Assembly: GCA_015680685.1 (NCBI GenBank)
Contig: MNCI01035165.1
Location: 387,482-425,551 of the forward strand
Reading direction: 5' to 3'
Source: Gnetum montanum
Lineage: Eukaryota > Streptophyta > Gnetopsida > Gnetales > Gnetaceae
DNA length: 38,070 bases
The notes beneath the pieces were generated by a model. It was not told the DNA's origin. It ran no database searches and was given only the letters and a program-made list of their open reading frames with translations. Shown in pieces: positions 20,930 through 31,720 of the stretch. Both the position numbers and the translations under genes were made by a program. Each line of letters begins with the position of its first letter. Within the stretch, counting starts at the first letter, position 1.

Positions 20930-23523
20930 TAGGATTTGCTAACTTCTTGGGAAGGTTTCCAACATGGATCCAATTAGATATGACATGAGTAAGCATCATG
21001 GTATGGATCTTAGGTGGTGTTTGGTTTGAAGGGGATTCGAAGGAATTTGATATAGAGGAAGATTAAGGAACATGGTTGTCAACCCAAGTGTATTTGAAGG
21101 CTTAGGTGGATTGTGTGGTTGGAAGAAAGGTCTTTTCTTTGATCGAGTATCCAAACCACTTAGTTGATGAAGTGGTTATAGATTAATGACCTTGGTGGTA
21201 GTGCATTGTTGCAATTGAGCTAGGAGTTCACCTTGCATAAGTGGGGTAGGTGGTAGATGTGTAGAGGATGGAGGAAGATGTGTAGGAATAGGTGAAGGAT
21301 AAGGATAAAAGGTGGTATCCCTTCTTGCATGTGGAGAATGAGTTTGATAATAATCAGAAGGGTGGTAGTGAGATTAGAAAGTAGAAATATGACTAGAGGA
21401 GTCACGTGGAGATAGAGGTTTTTGAACGTAATAACCATATGGATCAGGTTGTCAATAAGGGTATTGTTGCTTTGGTGGTGCTAGCACTCATGACTGTGGT
21501 TGCTGTCATTGTTGATATTGCTCATATGATTGTAGTTGAGTTCAACTTGGATAATAGTATTGTTGTTGGTGGAACTACCTAGAATTAACTTGAGGATAAG
21601 GCAATCGTATGGGTGTTTACCTTTGTGTTAGTTGTGGATTCAAGGCATACACCCTAGATTCTTATAAGTGTAACAAAATAGGACAACATTCTTTAGGATG
21701 TTCATAATGGTAGATGCGACATGCACCATCATCATCTGATTTGCTTCCTATAACTTTCTCCATTACAGTAATCTTGCCCTTACCTCTTTTATAAGCACAT
21801 TCAGCTTTTTTGCACCTCTTGCACTCAGGATTACTACCTTATTCTTTGGACTCTTCAACAATTTTTAGGACAACTTGAAATCTACTATCCATGGAGTTCC
21901 ATAACTAATTAACCTTGTCTATAATTTTAGTTTGAAATTTTTGAAGTAGAAAGGCTTTCTTATTCACCATCTCATCAAGTTTTGATTCTTCCTCCTATCA
22001 CAAAATTGAACCTTCTTCTTGCAAATGGAAGGATCGTGATTATACTCTTCTATACTTTCTCATTTTCTTAATTCACCTTCCTCTTTAGCTACCTACTTGA
22101 TTAATCTTTGGATTTGATGGGATTTTAATTTTGATAGTTGCCTTTGAGCATAGGCACCAAGTGTTCTCCTTATTTCAAATCAAAGATCATTTACAATGTA
22201 AGGAAGTTGATCTAGTTGAGAATAACCATGGCCAGGACATATGTGCATTAAGGAATAGTATCGACAGATGGTGGCATTCAATGGTTCATGTATTCCTTGT
22301 TTCCATCCTTGGATTTACCTTCTCAAGTTGGACACTCTGGAGTATGTTTGATATTTGTCATTGAATAATTCAAACATTGTACTTCATCATTTGATAGATT
22401 TTGATTCTAAGGACTAGTACTAGTTCTTTGCTTCTTTAATGAATGTACTTGGGAACAACTTAAGTTTTTTCCACTTATTTTCTATATTCTAGAAGGCACA
22501 TGCATTTTGGAAAGCTTGGAAATTATTCTACGGATCTGAGTTATATCCCCCTTCAAACCTAGGGATATTGTTTATATCTAGCCTCTTGATTTGACTATCC
22601 TTTACATGCCTTGTTGAAATTTGTACTACCTTTACAATGTTTAGCATACTCTAGGTACCAAGCAAAGGCTCATCAATGCCTAGAATATGGTGCCTATGAT
22701 GCCCTCTACTACCCCTTCATTCATGGCAACGAGGCTTTCTTGCATGCCTGCGCCCCTAATCTTGACTTACCTGATGATCCCTTCCATCATTTCAGTCCCA
22801 TTGATCACCTCCATCATGGTCATGCCCTCTACGGTTGTGGTCAAAGCTAGAAGAAGAAGAAGATGACAAAGGTGAAGAGGAAGGAGAACTAGCATCATCA
22901 CAGTGCTTACTACCACCTCCTTGGCGATCATGACCATGACAACGATCTTATTTCTTGTCTGCATCCCTACCTTGACTTGCCTCTTTTAATCCTTCTTTGT
23001 CATTAGATCCATTCTTGCCAGAACTAGGATTGTGAATTGTGGATTGTAGGTTCTGGTTTTAACCTCCTTCACTGAAGTCAAAGAGAGGAATTTTATTGAA
23101 TGGAAAATCCCTAGAGAAGGGCTCTCCACAATCTTTTTGGTACATTAGGAATGGGGAATCATAAAATCCTTTTCCCTTCACAGATTCATGATGCTGTTCT
23201 AGTTGTTGATCCCTTAGATGTTGTGCCTTAGTGGGATGATAATCCCTGGTGTCACTATCTTGCACCATGTACTCAACATGAAGTCCTTGAAGACCCCATC
23301 GTATAAGCATTTGTTGGAGCATTGCAGGAATGGATCAATTAGGCGGAAATGTAATGTTTCCCTCCATGCCATGCCATCATAGTTATTCATCCTGGTGTAG
23401 GATGAAGGTGAAATTTGGTAAATACTTATCAAAATGAGCATATACCACTTAGTATTGTTGAGGCACCGATTGATGTACTTTGTCAGACTTGGATGGAGAA
23501 TCGCTCCTATGAGAAAAAGACAT
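20930..23523 (-). pseudogene. gag region of the minus-strand element
   Basis: An ATG at 23523 (minus) opens MSFSHRSDSPSKSDKVH, about 140 bases after the primer-binding site, and is the likely gag start; a stop follows after 24 codons. Further frames (23059-23322 and others) give a charged protein. Near 21740-21690 a cysteine/histidine-rich segment (CRIYHYEHPKECC) may be a zinc-knuckle remnant, followed by GYYVQ and a proline-rich region (about 21440-21220) shared with the gag at 11370-11600. Many stops and frameshifts occur. Confidence 0.6.
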
Positions 23524-23664
23524 TTTATGTTAGGAAATAAAAATCATAGTGTGCTTGTTGAAATTCTTGTAGTAATTTTTTGAAGTAAGATATGACTCTA
23601 AGGTTCAGTCCAATGATTTGAATAATTTTTCACTAGTCCTAGATAACAAACGTAAAAATTAAAA

Positions 23665-23685
23665 GGTCCCTGACAATGACACCAA
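23665..23685 (-). promoter_or_regulatory. Primer-binding site, tRNA-Asp type
   Basis: Directly adjoining the LTR end, the minus strand reads TTGG followed by TGTCATTGTCAGGGACC. Plant tRNA-Asp-primed gypsy elements (Athila/Tat) use a site like TGGCGCCGTTGCCGGGGA. The match is 13 of 18, and all five differences are C-to-T or G-to-A changes. Another tRNA cannot be excluded without a tRNA set from the organism. Confidence 0.7.
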
Positions 23686-24534
23686 TGATGAGTGGTGAGG
23701 TACCCCTATAGTCAATCATACAAATTACAAGTGTTCATGCATGATCTAGTTGAATTCCATAGACCTTAAGTTCTTAAGTACACTGGTTTCAAGGAAGTGA
23801 AATCTAATTGAAATGATCATTGTATACTTAGTTCCACTTGTGAGGTACAACTATATGGTTAAGTGTAAATGAGGTATGTGATTTTTATCATTTTATATTT
23901 TATAAGTTTAATCACCTAGAACCATAATGAAAGGTAGAGTAATTTAAGATCTAATTCATGTATTGCCTAGCTAGCCTAACACAAGTACCCATTTCCACTC
24001 TCCTAGACACATCTAAAATGCATATAGCACTACTGGGTTACCAAAAATTAAGCATTTCTAGGTTATCAAATGCTATATGTATGCTTGAAGTAGTTGTGCT
24101 TGTGTTTAGTAACAACTAGAAATTAATTGCCCAATTAAAGTGTATTAAAGTAAAGTGCATAAATAATAAATGCATAAAAGGAAACCTTAATCTTTTCTTA
24201 GTGCTGCAAGGATTATCAAAAGGAGTCATTTTTATTCCTATCACACTATTGTGCTAAGGTACATTAGAAATTGAATAAAGGTCCATATACACTTAGTCTC
24301 CTACTACGGGCACTCAAAAAATATTCTAACTCTGAATAAAACAAACTACAAGAGCTTCACTATGCTATGAAAAAATTATAAAAAACTATCTAAAAATCGT
24401 GAGCCCAAGTGCTATATTTATAGGCCAACATATACCCTATGATATCAGGTATTCGACATCACATCTTAGGCTCCAACATTGGGTATTTGATATCAAGGCT
24501 TCAATATCAGAGATAGTCAAAACACAATTCATCA
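23686..24534 (-). repeat. LTR B (5' LTR of the minus-strand element)
   Basis: 849 bp with TGATGA and TCATCA ends. It has TATAAATA at 24415-24422 (minus strand) and GATATC-type sites upstream of it, and it borders a primer-binding site. Its ends and order match A1-A3, but much of its sequence differs, so it is a separate subfamily. Confidence 0.85.
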
Positions 24535-25113
24535 TATCCTAATGAAGTACTAAGTAGAAGGTTATGAAAACATCATGTACTAAGTATTGGTTTCTCTATG
24601 ACGATTAGACAATCTTATAGGTTGGTTGACTCCCTTATCCTATCAATTCATAGGTCCTGGTATGGTAAATAATGTCAAGTTACAAGGGTTAAGTACTTTT
24701 AACAAAATAAGATCAATTCAGGTTATGGTTATTGACTTTTTGGGAGAAATTTTACAATGACCTTAACTAATTAATATTTATAGTATTAATATGGGTAGAG
24801 TTACTTGGGCCAACATATCATTGTCTTATCAACATATCTTGGAATTGATGAATCATGATGAGGCGTAATCAGATCTTCATCAATCAATGATATCTATGAA
24901 AGAATTTTGATGGTTGGTGGAATGTATCTCTTTTATATATGTTTGATCCATTATTCATGAAATTAATGGAAAGGTATCTTCTAGCTTACATCTCAGACAT
25001 ATGGTGCATTTGGTGATGATCAATGACTTTCCTTGTGTTGTGGCTTCATGGTTCATCATCAAGTGTAGGTTGTAGTCGGCCCATGGTTTTGAATGACCCT
25101 TGGATCATGCTTT
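24535..25113 (-). mobile_element. Start of internal region of LTR-C2 element
   Basis: Sequence downstream of LTR C2 and its primer-binding site on the minus strand. No gag motif is recognised and all frames are broken. It ends at the 5' LTR of the neighbouring element, which probably inserted into it. Confidence 0.4.
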
Positions 25114-25126
25114 GCTTTGATATCAA
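25114..25126 (-). promoter_or_regulatory. Primer-binding site, initiator-Met type
   Basis: The minus strand reads TGATATCAAAGC three to four bases after the LTR end. The usual initiator-Met site of plant LTR elements is TGGTATCAGAGC; the two differences are G-to-A changes. Confidence 0.7.
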
Positions 25127-25129
25127 TTA

Positions 25130-25687
25130 TGACATTCCATCCCCAGATGTCATGGAAAACATCAAATATACATTATATTAGACATTATGCCGAAGAAGAC
25201 AATATACCAAATGTTAAGTATATGTAACATTTGACATTATGCGTAATGAAAATAATAGGAAAAATGGAGATAAAAAAGAGGAAAGAATGCTTTATCGATG
25301 CAGAATAGAGTATTTGTATCATGCTCTGAGAGTGTTCCTTAGGGTTTTCTTCCTTCAACATCTATCCTCTTAGAGGCAATCTAGCACTGCCACCATGGTT
25401 AGGCCTACCACTAGCCAAGGGATGGCTAGTCCACTTCTTATCCCACTTCACTCAACACCCATGACTCACCTTTGCTGGCTTCACCACTCCATGTTGGCAC
25501 AACTTCTAAGCCTGGTCTTAGGTCAAACCCCTAAAGGTAACCTCAAGAGACATGTCCATTATTACAATGCACCCTTTCGGGTCTTAATTACAACATGCCC
25601 TTTTGGGTTTTGTTATGATAACAATAACACTTGTTATGAAGAGGCACCATCTTCATTATGTAGTAGCACCATTTGAGAATAGAGACA
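25130..25687 (-). repeat. LTR C2 (5' LTR)
   Basis: 558 bp, inverted relative to C1 at 2885-3440 and nearly equal in length. On the minus strand it starts TGTCTCTATTC and ends GGAATGTCA, followed by an initiator-Met-type primer-binding site. The open frame at 25395-25676 on the + strand lies within the LTR and is not supported as a gene. Confidence 0.8.
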
Positions 25688-26780
25688 TTACATTATGTGT
25701 TTTCATTACATGTAGGTACTCTAGTTGCTCTTGTTGTTATGTGGATGTGAAGGATTTCTAGACCTCTTAGGAGGACTTTTCTACCATTGGTGTTGCAAAC
25801 TATTGCTACTTGGTTATCTATAACTAAATGGTTAGCCCTAGGATAAGTTGTGATGCTCCAATTACTAGACTTGCTAAGTGTGAGTACCAACCTTGTTTTT
25901 CTAGGCAATTCATGGAAATGTGTCCTTTCTATCATTTTGATAGATGTTTGGATAAGTGTCACAAAAGATCTATTAGTAAAACCTATTGTGTGGATTCTCT
26001 ACAATATTCTCCTATGTCACATCAATAATAGATATAAAACCATATAATTTGTATAAAAAAGTAGGTTCATTGCTTAATAACTTATTTTTACAATGCATTT
26101 ATGGTGTCCATTGCACATCTAATCCTGCAACTCTTCAATGAAAAGACTAAAGAGACTTAGGTATAAAGGGTAACCTTGCTTCACCTTAATTTTTCTCCAA
26201 AATTTAAAATTATATTTTGATTTAGTATCTTTGAGCTCTTTCATAATCTCTTCATACAATTTTTAAGTCATTATTGAAGAGACTTGGGTATAAAGAGTAA
26301 CATTGCTTTACCCCAATTTTGCTCCAAAATTTAAAATTATTTTCTGATTTACTATCTTTGAGCTCTATGTTAACTTGTTCATACAATTTTTAAGTCATTG
26401 TGGAAGAGACTTGGATATAAAAGGTAACCTTGCTTTATCCCAATTTTGCTCCAAAATTTAAAATTATTTTCTGATTTACTATCTTTGAGCTCTATGATAA
26501 CTTCATCATATAATTTTTATGTCATTGTTGAGTTTTGCAAAAAGTCCTGTTTTATTTAGTTATGGCCATAGCTTTTTCTTAGTTAAAGAATCATAAGTTT
26601 TTGTAAATTCTATTGAACAAATAAATAATTTCTTATTAAGATTCTTTGCAAGTATGTACTAATTATAAGATTGCATAATACTAATGAAAGTATGTAACTA
26701 ATTTAGAAAAGTACTTGAAATACATTTTTATCAACTTTTAAAAAATAAAATACAATTTAATTACTTTTTATCCATTTATA
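25688..26780 (-). pseudogene. LINE reverse transcriptase remnant with triplicated segment
   Basis: On the minus strand a reading near 26620 gives SIEFTKTYDSLTKKKLWP, matching the KAYDSV region (motif A) of LINE RT. KIGIKQGYLLYPSL and, further on, KVKQGYPLYLSLFSLFIEEL match the GVKQGCPLSPTLF region (motif B). LLFYTNYMVL near 26070-26045 replaces the FYADD active site. This is a different LINE family from the one at 36129-38070. Motif B occurs three times because a 127-bp segment is tandemly triplicated. Sequence from about 25990 to 25688 is unassigned but probably the same element. Confidence 0.65.
26154..26534. repeat. Three tandem copies of a 127-bp unit
   Basis: Units begin with GACTTAGGTATAAAGGGTAAC at 26154 and variants at 26281 and 26408; each also contains CTCCAAAATTTAAAATTAT, TATCTTTGAGCTCT and ATACAATTTTTAAGTCATT (ATAATTTTTATGTCATT in the last). 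The spacing is exactly 127 both times. The unit carries part of the LINE RT including its QGCPL-type motif. 127 is not a multiple of three, so the array cannot have kept a reading frame. Confidence 0.9.
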
Positions 26781-26913
26781 TTGCTAATTAGCTAGCAATG
26801 AACAACATGGGGTGTTAACAGTATGATCCATACCTCTCTTTAAGAATCGATATGACTTGACAGATTGGATTGTTTGTAATTTAAAATTTACAAAACCAAA
26901 ATCCATCATATAG

Positions 26914-26994
26914 GGGTACAAACCAAACCAAACCAAACCACAACAAACAAGAAAATGGGGTACAAACCAAACCAAACCACAACAAACAAGAAAG
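26914..26994. repeat. Tandem duplication of a CCAAA-rich unit of about 40 bp
   Basis: GGGGTACAAACCAAACC...CACAACAAACAAGAAA occurs twice in a row, the first copy with one extra CCAAA unit. It lies downstream of the cysteine-rich peptide gene. Confidence 0.85.
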
Positions 26995-27258
26995 CAGAGT
27001 CATTCTCGTCCAATGAAAAGATAACGAGGAAATCATTATTCAGCAGTATGGAGCAATATGCTCTTCACCTAACTATGTTTATATGTCCACCCATTCATCT
27101 GCTAAAAGAAGTAAAAAGTGTTGCCCAAGTTTCTTAGATCAGTAACAATATTGCTTGCTGCATAATTAGATATTCATAGATAACCCACATCCCTCATCTT
27201 ACATTGTGTTATTGGAATGAACAGAAAGAAAGAAAGAAAGGTGGTTGGCAAATGGTAA

Positions 27259-29055
27259 CTATGGATGCGGCTGGAGGAGCTTGGCTGAGGCTGAGGCTGA
27301 GGCTGAGCCACATCCAGTTATGGTGCAGGAGATGGGGCTGAAGGTGCAAACGCCATAGGGCTTGTCCGGCTGACCACATATTAAAGAGTGGCAGCATGAC
27401 CGTTTTGAACATGCCTGTCCTCTACTTTTGCAGCATGTGCAATCAGCGCAGGTCTCAAAGGCAGCCAGGCTTCTCCCTTCTTTTCTTAATTCTTCTTCAT
27501 TCAAATACTTCACATCATCGTCCCCTGCTGCTGCTTTAGGAACCCACTCCTCTCCTCCTACCTCTGCAATAAGTATACACAATCAGCTTTAGATTGAGAA
27601 ATCTGCGGAATCGCAAGATCTATCATAAATCGCAAAGCAACCTTGAAGCCCATTCCCATTCAAGATCCAATCTGATGCCATATTTTTATTGGTTTTTTAA
27701 GTTTAATATATTGTATGTTGCTAATTTTGAGTCAAAAATTAAAATTTCTGTATTTGATTTTCTACCCTAACTCAGCTCTTACATTAAAAAAAATGGAAAA
27801 TGCCAGTGCACATATAAGTGCTCTCTTTTGTAAATTTGGATGATTTTAATCCGATTTTTCACTAATTTGTTTGAATTTTCCTCATCTGAATTATAAAAAG
27901 GGTTACCGATTCATCAATGTGATCCAAATTTTCAAACAATGCAATCAGCATAAAACGGTCTTTATTACCCTGGGATTCTTTTTGACGTTCGTAGAAACTT
28001 ATTTTATTGTTGGATCCGTCGATCTGCAGTAAAATTCTATTATGCAAAATGTAAATAAAAATAAAAATCAATATAAGCAACTTTCATACACTTATGAAAA
28101 AGGAAATCGTCCATTCCAAATACAAGCATCTTGCCTCTATATTGACCTCTATATTTGCTTGGTTGGTAGGTTGGTTACCGCTCTTAACGCGGTTTGTTAA
28201 CGTTTTTCTTTGCTTTGGGCCACCAACAAACCAACAAACAAACAGGTTAATCGTGTTTCATTCCACATACAGTAAGTATTTCCTTCGATATGGAAGTTTC
28301 TGTTTCGTGCACGGGAGTTATTATGATCGAGTTGCCCAAACTGCGTTGCTGGACAGGCCTAAGACTAAGCTAAGAAATCTCATAATTGGATCAAGTGAAA
28401 TAAATATTCCATTTTCTTCAGAGATTTGCTATCTATCCGATATTTTCTTTCTTATTCCACAACTTGGAGCAACTATCCTGTGAGATGTTAATAAGATCGT
28501 CACAACAGAACATGCAACGATCATGATGCATGTTCAGGCAAAGGAGTCAGGTAACTGTTAACAACGTTAATCAATGGTGCCCTTGGATTATTAGTTGTTT
28601 CATTGTCACCTACGAAACGTTGGGTGGAATTTGCCCATTTGGAATACGGGTTTGGTCTGTCTGTTTGGCTGATCATTACGATGGAGCACTTTCTTTCTTG
28701 GTTTCGTTTTCTTGTGTCAGACAAAAAGGAATGTAATGTAGAAAATTCCACTTGTCATCGGCCAAATTAGGGAAATAAGGCAAAGCATCGTTTACAGACA
28801 TCGGTCATGTATAAATTGAACAGTTCCAGCGAGTTATACTATTAAGTATTAAATTCTTTTTAAGAAAAGAAAAACAACAAATTGGACATCGATATTCTTG
28901 TTAACAAATCCAAAGAATCAACATTCATCAGTTTTAAACAACAAAACTATAAAAGAAAAACAAAGAGAGCGTGAGGTACAGGTACCGAACTATTGCACAC
29001 CTGGCGAAAACAAAACAACAGCGAGGAGAATGATGATCAGTAAAGCCTGATTCAT
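27259..29055 (-). CDS. Secreted cysteine-rich peptide with knottin-type cysteine order (two exons)
   Basis: Exon 1 is 29055-29001 and exon 2 is 27563-27259 (TAG stop at 27261-27259). The 1437-bp intron has a CAG|GTGTGC donor and a TTGCAG|A acceptor, and the join keeps frame (phase 1), giving 119 residues. Exon 1 encodes a hydrophobic start (MNQALLIIILLAVVLF), a likely signal peptide. Residues 19-49 are an acidic spacer. Residues 57-103 hold eleven cysteines. The core C-x6-C-x4-CC-x4-C-x9-C (residues 63-91) matches the inhibitor cystine-knot order, seen for example in plant antimicrobial peptides of the Mirabilis type. A low-complexity Ser-Ala tail follows. It resembles plant cysteine-rich proteins annotated as fiber protein Fb11-like, from memory and not checked. 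No stop or frameshift is seen, unlike every neighbour. Function is unproven; defence or cell-wall roles are guesses. Confidence 0.75.
27564..29000 (-). other. Intron of the cysteine-rich peptide gene
   Basis: GT...AG boundaries are visible on the minus strand. The intron is AT-rich and contains no recognised transposon. Open frames inside it (28094-28483 on +, 28521-28751 on -) show no known domain and no splice evidence, so I treat them as chance. The minus-strand sequence just before the acceptor is pyrimidine-moderate, with CTAAAGCTGAT as a possible branch site. Confidence 0.6.
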
Positions 29056-29087
29056 GATGATAATCCCAGCAGTAGCAGACGCTTTTG

Positions 29088-29179
29088 ATTTATAGAAACG
29101 CAACGCAGGAGGGAGAGAAAATGCATGCGAGTATGATAGGAACGGAAAGCTGAATAGGTCGTAGGTGATATATATATAT
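29088..29179 (-). promoter_or_regulatory. Candidate promoter elements of the cysteine-rich peptide gene
   Basis: On the minus strand TATAAAT lies at 29094-29088, only about 33 bases before the ATG, so it would leave almost no 5' UTR. An (AT)n stretch at 29168-29179 is a better-placed TATA candidate. ATGCATGC at 29121-29128 contains the RY motif CATGCA(T), which binds B3-domain factors and is typical of seed promoters. All three are motif calls only. Confidence 0.35.
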
Positions 29180-29404
29180 TGCTTAAAACATCAAGCACCG
29201 TCAACTGCAAGTGTGTTGGTTACATGACCAACATCCCAAAAGAAATATATCCACAGTTCCAAAAGCATGAAGCCTATATTAACCATGTTTCTGTTACAGA
29301 TTTTCTATTTACTTATAACTGGAAAAAAACGACTGTCCACGTAACCTGAAACTTTTTTCGAGGGTACTCAGGTTGGTACCTATCAAGCTTTTCTGTTGGT
29401 CCTG

Positions 29405-29442
29405 GCGCACTGAATCTGAAATAGCGCACTGAATCTGAAATA
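29405..29442. repeat. Exact tandem duplication of 19 bp
   Basis: GCGCACTGAATCTGAAATA occurs twice back to back with no mismatch, upstream of the cysteine-rich peptide gene. Confidence 0.95.
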
Positions 29443-29829
29443 ACTGAAGCATAGGTACACTTTGAATTAGAACTTTATAGAGTCTCACTATTCGGCAAAC
29501 ATCTGAAACTTATTAGCAATATTTTCAACAACATAGTAAAAATAGCCTTTTGTTTATAACTCAATATTATTTGTTAGAATTGAACCCATAATTTGAAGTT
29601 TAAGGTTAAGACTCTCTAACACTTTCCAAAGATTTTTTGAAAGAGGACAAGGGATGTTAGAACCTGAAAAGAATTATAATATAGGTATACTCAAGATACC
29701 TAGTCTAATTAGAACTTTATAATTTGCCATTGCCTACCAGAATAGAATCAAATGGGTGGGATTAGTTTCATACTAAAAATAATAAATCATTGGTTTGTGG
29801 ATCTCAAGGTGAGGTTTTTGCATCACAAA

Positions 29830-30560
29830 TTCTTTTAGGGATAATGACCTCAAAATGGAAAATACTAATGTCTTTAGGATTGTAGAGACTATGAAGAGTT
29901 CCAAAGCTTTCAATTTTGTTTTACGAGATGATTTATATGAATCCTTGTCAAAAGATCACTTCATGATACATATTTCAGTAGATTATTAGATTTGTTCACT
30001 GAAATAAAGGTTTTACACTACTGATTCATGCTATCACTATAGAATTAATGTTTTACATGACTACTATTTTTCTAAATCTTTTTTGCTTGTTGAATTGACT
30101 AATTCTAAAATGGTTGAGAAATCATTGATCTTAAAGTTTTTATGGATTACTGTGATACTTTTATTGCTTAGAAATAGAAAAGGGATTTTGATCCTTATTC
30201 TTCTAATTATTCCAAAATTTATTGCTGGATTAAATTAGAAAATCTTCCTTTTGTTTTTTAAAGTGTTAGAAAGCGAAATTATTGGTAGCATTGGTACAAT
30301 TTTCAAGAAAAGTAAAAAACATTACTAGATGGTGTGCAACACGCATGTTATCTTGTAGAGATTGATTTATAGCAAAGGAAGATAGAATTAAAACCTAAGG
30401 CCAGTAATCAGTATTTTTTCCAAAAAATTACATATTATAATTTGCAAAGATCTTGCACCTATTATCCTATTTAGAATAAAAAAGTTAGAAGTTGTCTTAT
30501 TCTCTATAAAAAGGTTGTTCATGAAGAAAAGAAACAACAATTTTCACAAAAGGCAAATAA
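29830..30560 (+). pseudogene. LINE ORF1 remnant
   Basis: Broken + strand frames give WIKLENLPFVF (about 30220) then, in another frame, ACYLVEID (about 30345), Y-x-Q-like positions, and CTYYPI...RSC (about 30450-30495). The order WxxLxNLPxxF, ACxxVEID, then a C-x2-C-x4-H-x4-C-like knuckle is that of plant LINE ORF1 (DUF4283 type). The knuckle has lost residues. No intact frame remains. It lies just upstream of a LINE endonuclease in the same orientation. Confidence 0.55.
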
Positions 30561-30914
30561 TGGTGGTTTTTAGCATGCACAAATAAAATCTCTTCAACAA
30601 ATTTTCAAGGTTTTACTAAAATTTTTAATTCTAAAGGTACCAAAAAACTCTTGATATTTAAAGAGAATTCCTCTTTAGAAAATATTTTAATTTTTTGCAG
30701 ACCAATAATGAAACTTTTAATATAGATGGATTTCATTTAGTGCAACATAAAAAGAAAAGGCTTATAAATATTACTTTCAATTTAAAAACCTCAAAGGCAT
30801 CTCATTCTCTTTCTAGTTTTACTGCTGTTAAAAATGTTTTTTTTATGAGACAATACTTTTTTACTTGGTTGTGAGATAAATATCATGCTTGAAAAATCAA
30901 GGAAGGGGGCCTCC

Positions 30915-31720
30915 TACCCCACAGCTCAATGTCAGTGTTATCATAGAATGTTCAAGACCTTTCTAATAGGTCCCAAGCAAAGATTGCTAGGGAGTATCTT
31001 TCAAATTGACATTTATCTCTAGATTTTATTTTTCTACAAGAAATTAAGATTTCAACTCATGAATTTTTGTTAGTAAATGCATTTTAAAAATTGCATTGTT
31101 TTTCTTTTGATACTCATGAAGTTAATAAAGGAGGTGTTACTATTCTTGCTAATAAAAATTAGACTTGTAAATTTTTGAATTCTAGTGTTGACAAACTTGG
31201 AGGAGTTATTTAGATTATTTGTTATAGTGAAAAATGTGACTTTGAACTTTGTAATATTTATTCTAATAATTGGAAAGATTAGTCAGGGGTTTAGAAATAT
31301 CTTCTATCTATACTTACAATTCCTTGGATTATTAAAATTGATTTCGATATGGATGAAAGTCATTTAGGTAAACTTGGTAGTCTTCTTTCTAATATGTCTT
31401 CTCAAGATAAAAAAGATTGGTGTAGTTTAAAAGAAAAATATTTTCTTTTCAATGTTAGCTCTCTATTTTCATCTCATTGACATCAGAAGCACTATACTTG
31501 GCATAATTATCAATAAGAAAATGATAGAATTTATAGTTAATTTGATAGATTCTACATGTCTAATGTTTCCTTTTGGAAGTCTCCAAAGAAACTAAAAGTG
31601 CATACAAATGCTACTTTATTAGATCATTTCCCTATTAGCATTTTTATCTATGTTATTAATTCTTCATCCTTTCGAAAGCATGAGATTTTTCATATGAATG
31701 CTACTATGTTTATAGGACTA
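30915..31720 (+). pseudogene. LINE ORF2 apurinic endonuclease domain remnant
   Basis: The + strand reads MSVLS-stop-NVQDLSNRSQAKIAREYL near 30930, then DFIFLQEIKIS, the QE region of the endonuclease active site. Later YTWHNYQ, DRIYS, FDRFYMSN and LLDHFPIS (about 31625) match the W-x-N, R-x-DR and SDH(F/Y)P motifs; the final DH pair is kept. Stops interrupt throughout. Confidence 0.7.

Larger units (their letters stand above)
14131..24534 (-). mobile_element. Tat/Athila-like gypsy element, near full length, with nested solo LTR
   Basis: Read on the minus strand the order is: 5' LTR (24534-23686), primer-binding site (23685-23665), gag from about 23523, protease (about 20890), RT (about 19960-19290), RNase H (about 19190-18700), integrase (about 18450-17438 and 16596-16479), 3' noncoding region (16478-14557) and a truncated 3' LTR (14556-14131). 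A + strand LTR (16597-17437) interrupts the integrase carboxyl end. Every coding domain carries stops. The LTRs have clearly diverged from each other, so the insertion is old. Neither LTR-flank pair gives a target-site duplication, because the 3' LTR is truncated. Confidence 0.8.

Noticed and set aside
22767-22964. Leucine/methionine-rich minus-strand frame in the gag region
   Set aside because: It is an alternative frame of a charged, low-complexity gag segment; the neighbouring frame gives the more gag-like Ser/Asp/His-rich sequence.
25395-25676. 93-codon frame on the + strand
   Set aside because: It lies within LTR C2 on the opposite strand, and the homologous LTR C1 does not keep it.
27290-27420. 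Bowman-Birk inhibitor
   Set aside because: The cysteine spacing does not fit the two-loop Bowman-Birk pattern; a cystine-knot order fits better.
27259-27582. Reading the peptide as a single-exon protein starting at the ATG at 27582
   Set aside because: That start has no signal peptide, and the sequence before GAG-GTA is an intron acceptor. The two-exon model gives a proper secreted precursor.
28094-28483. 129-codon open frame on the + strand
   Set aside because: It lies inside the intron of the peptide gene on the opposite strand, has no recognisable domain or codon pattern, and no promoter or splice context.
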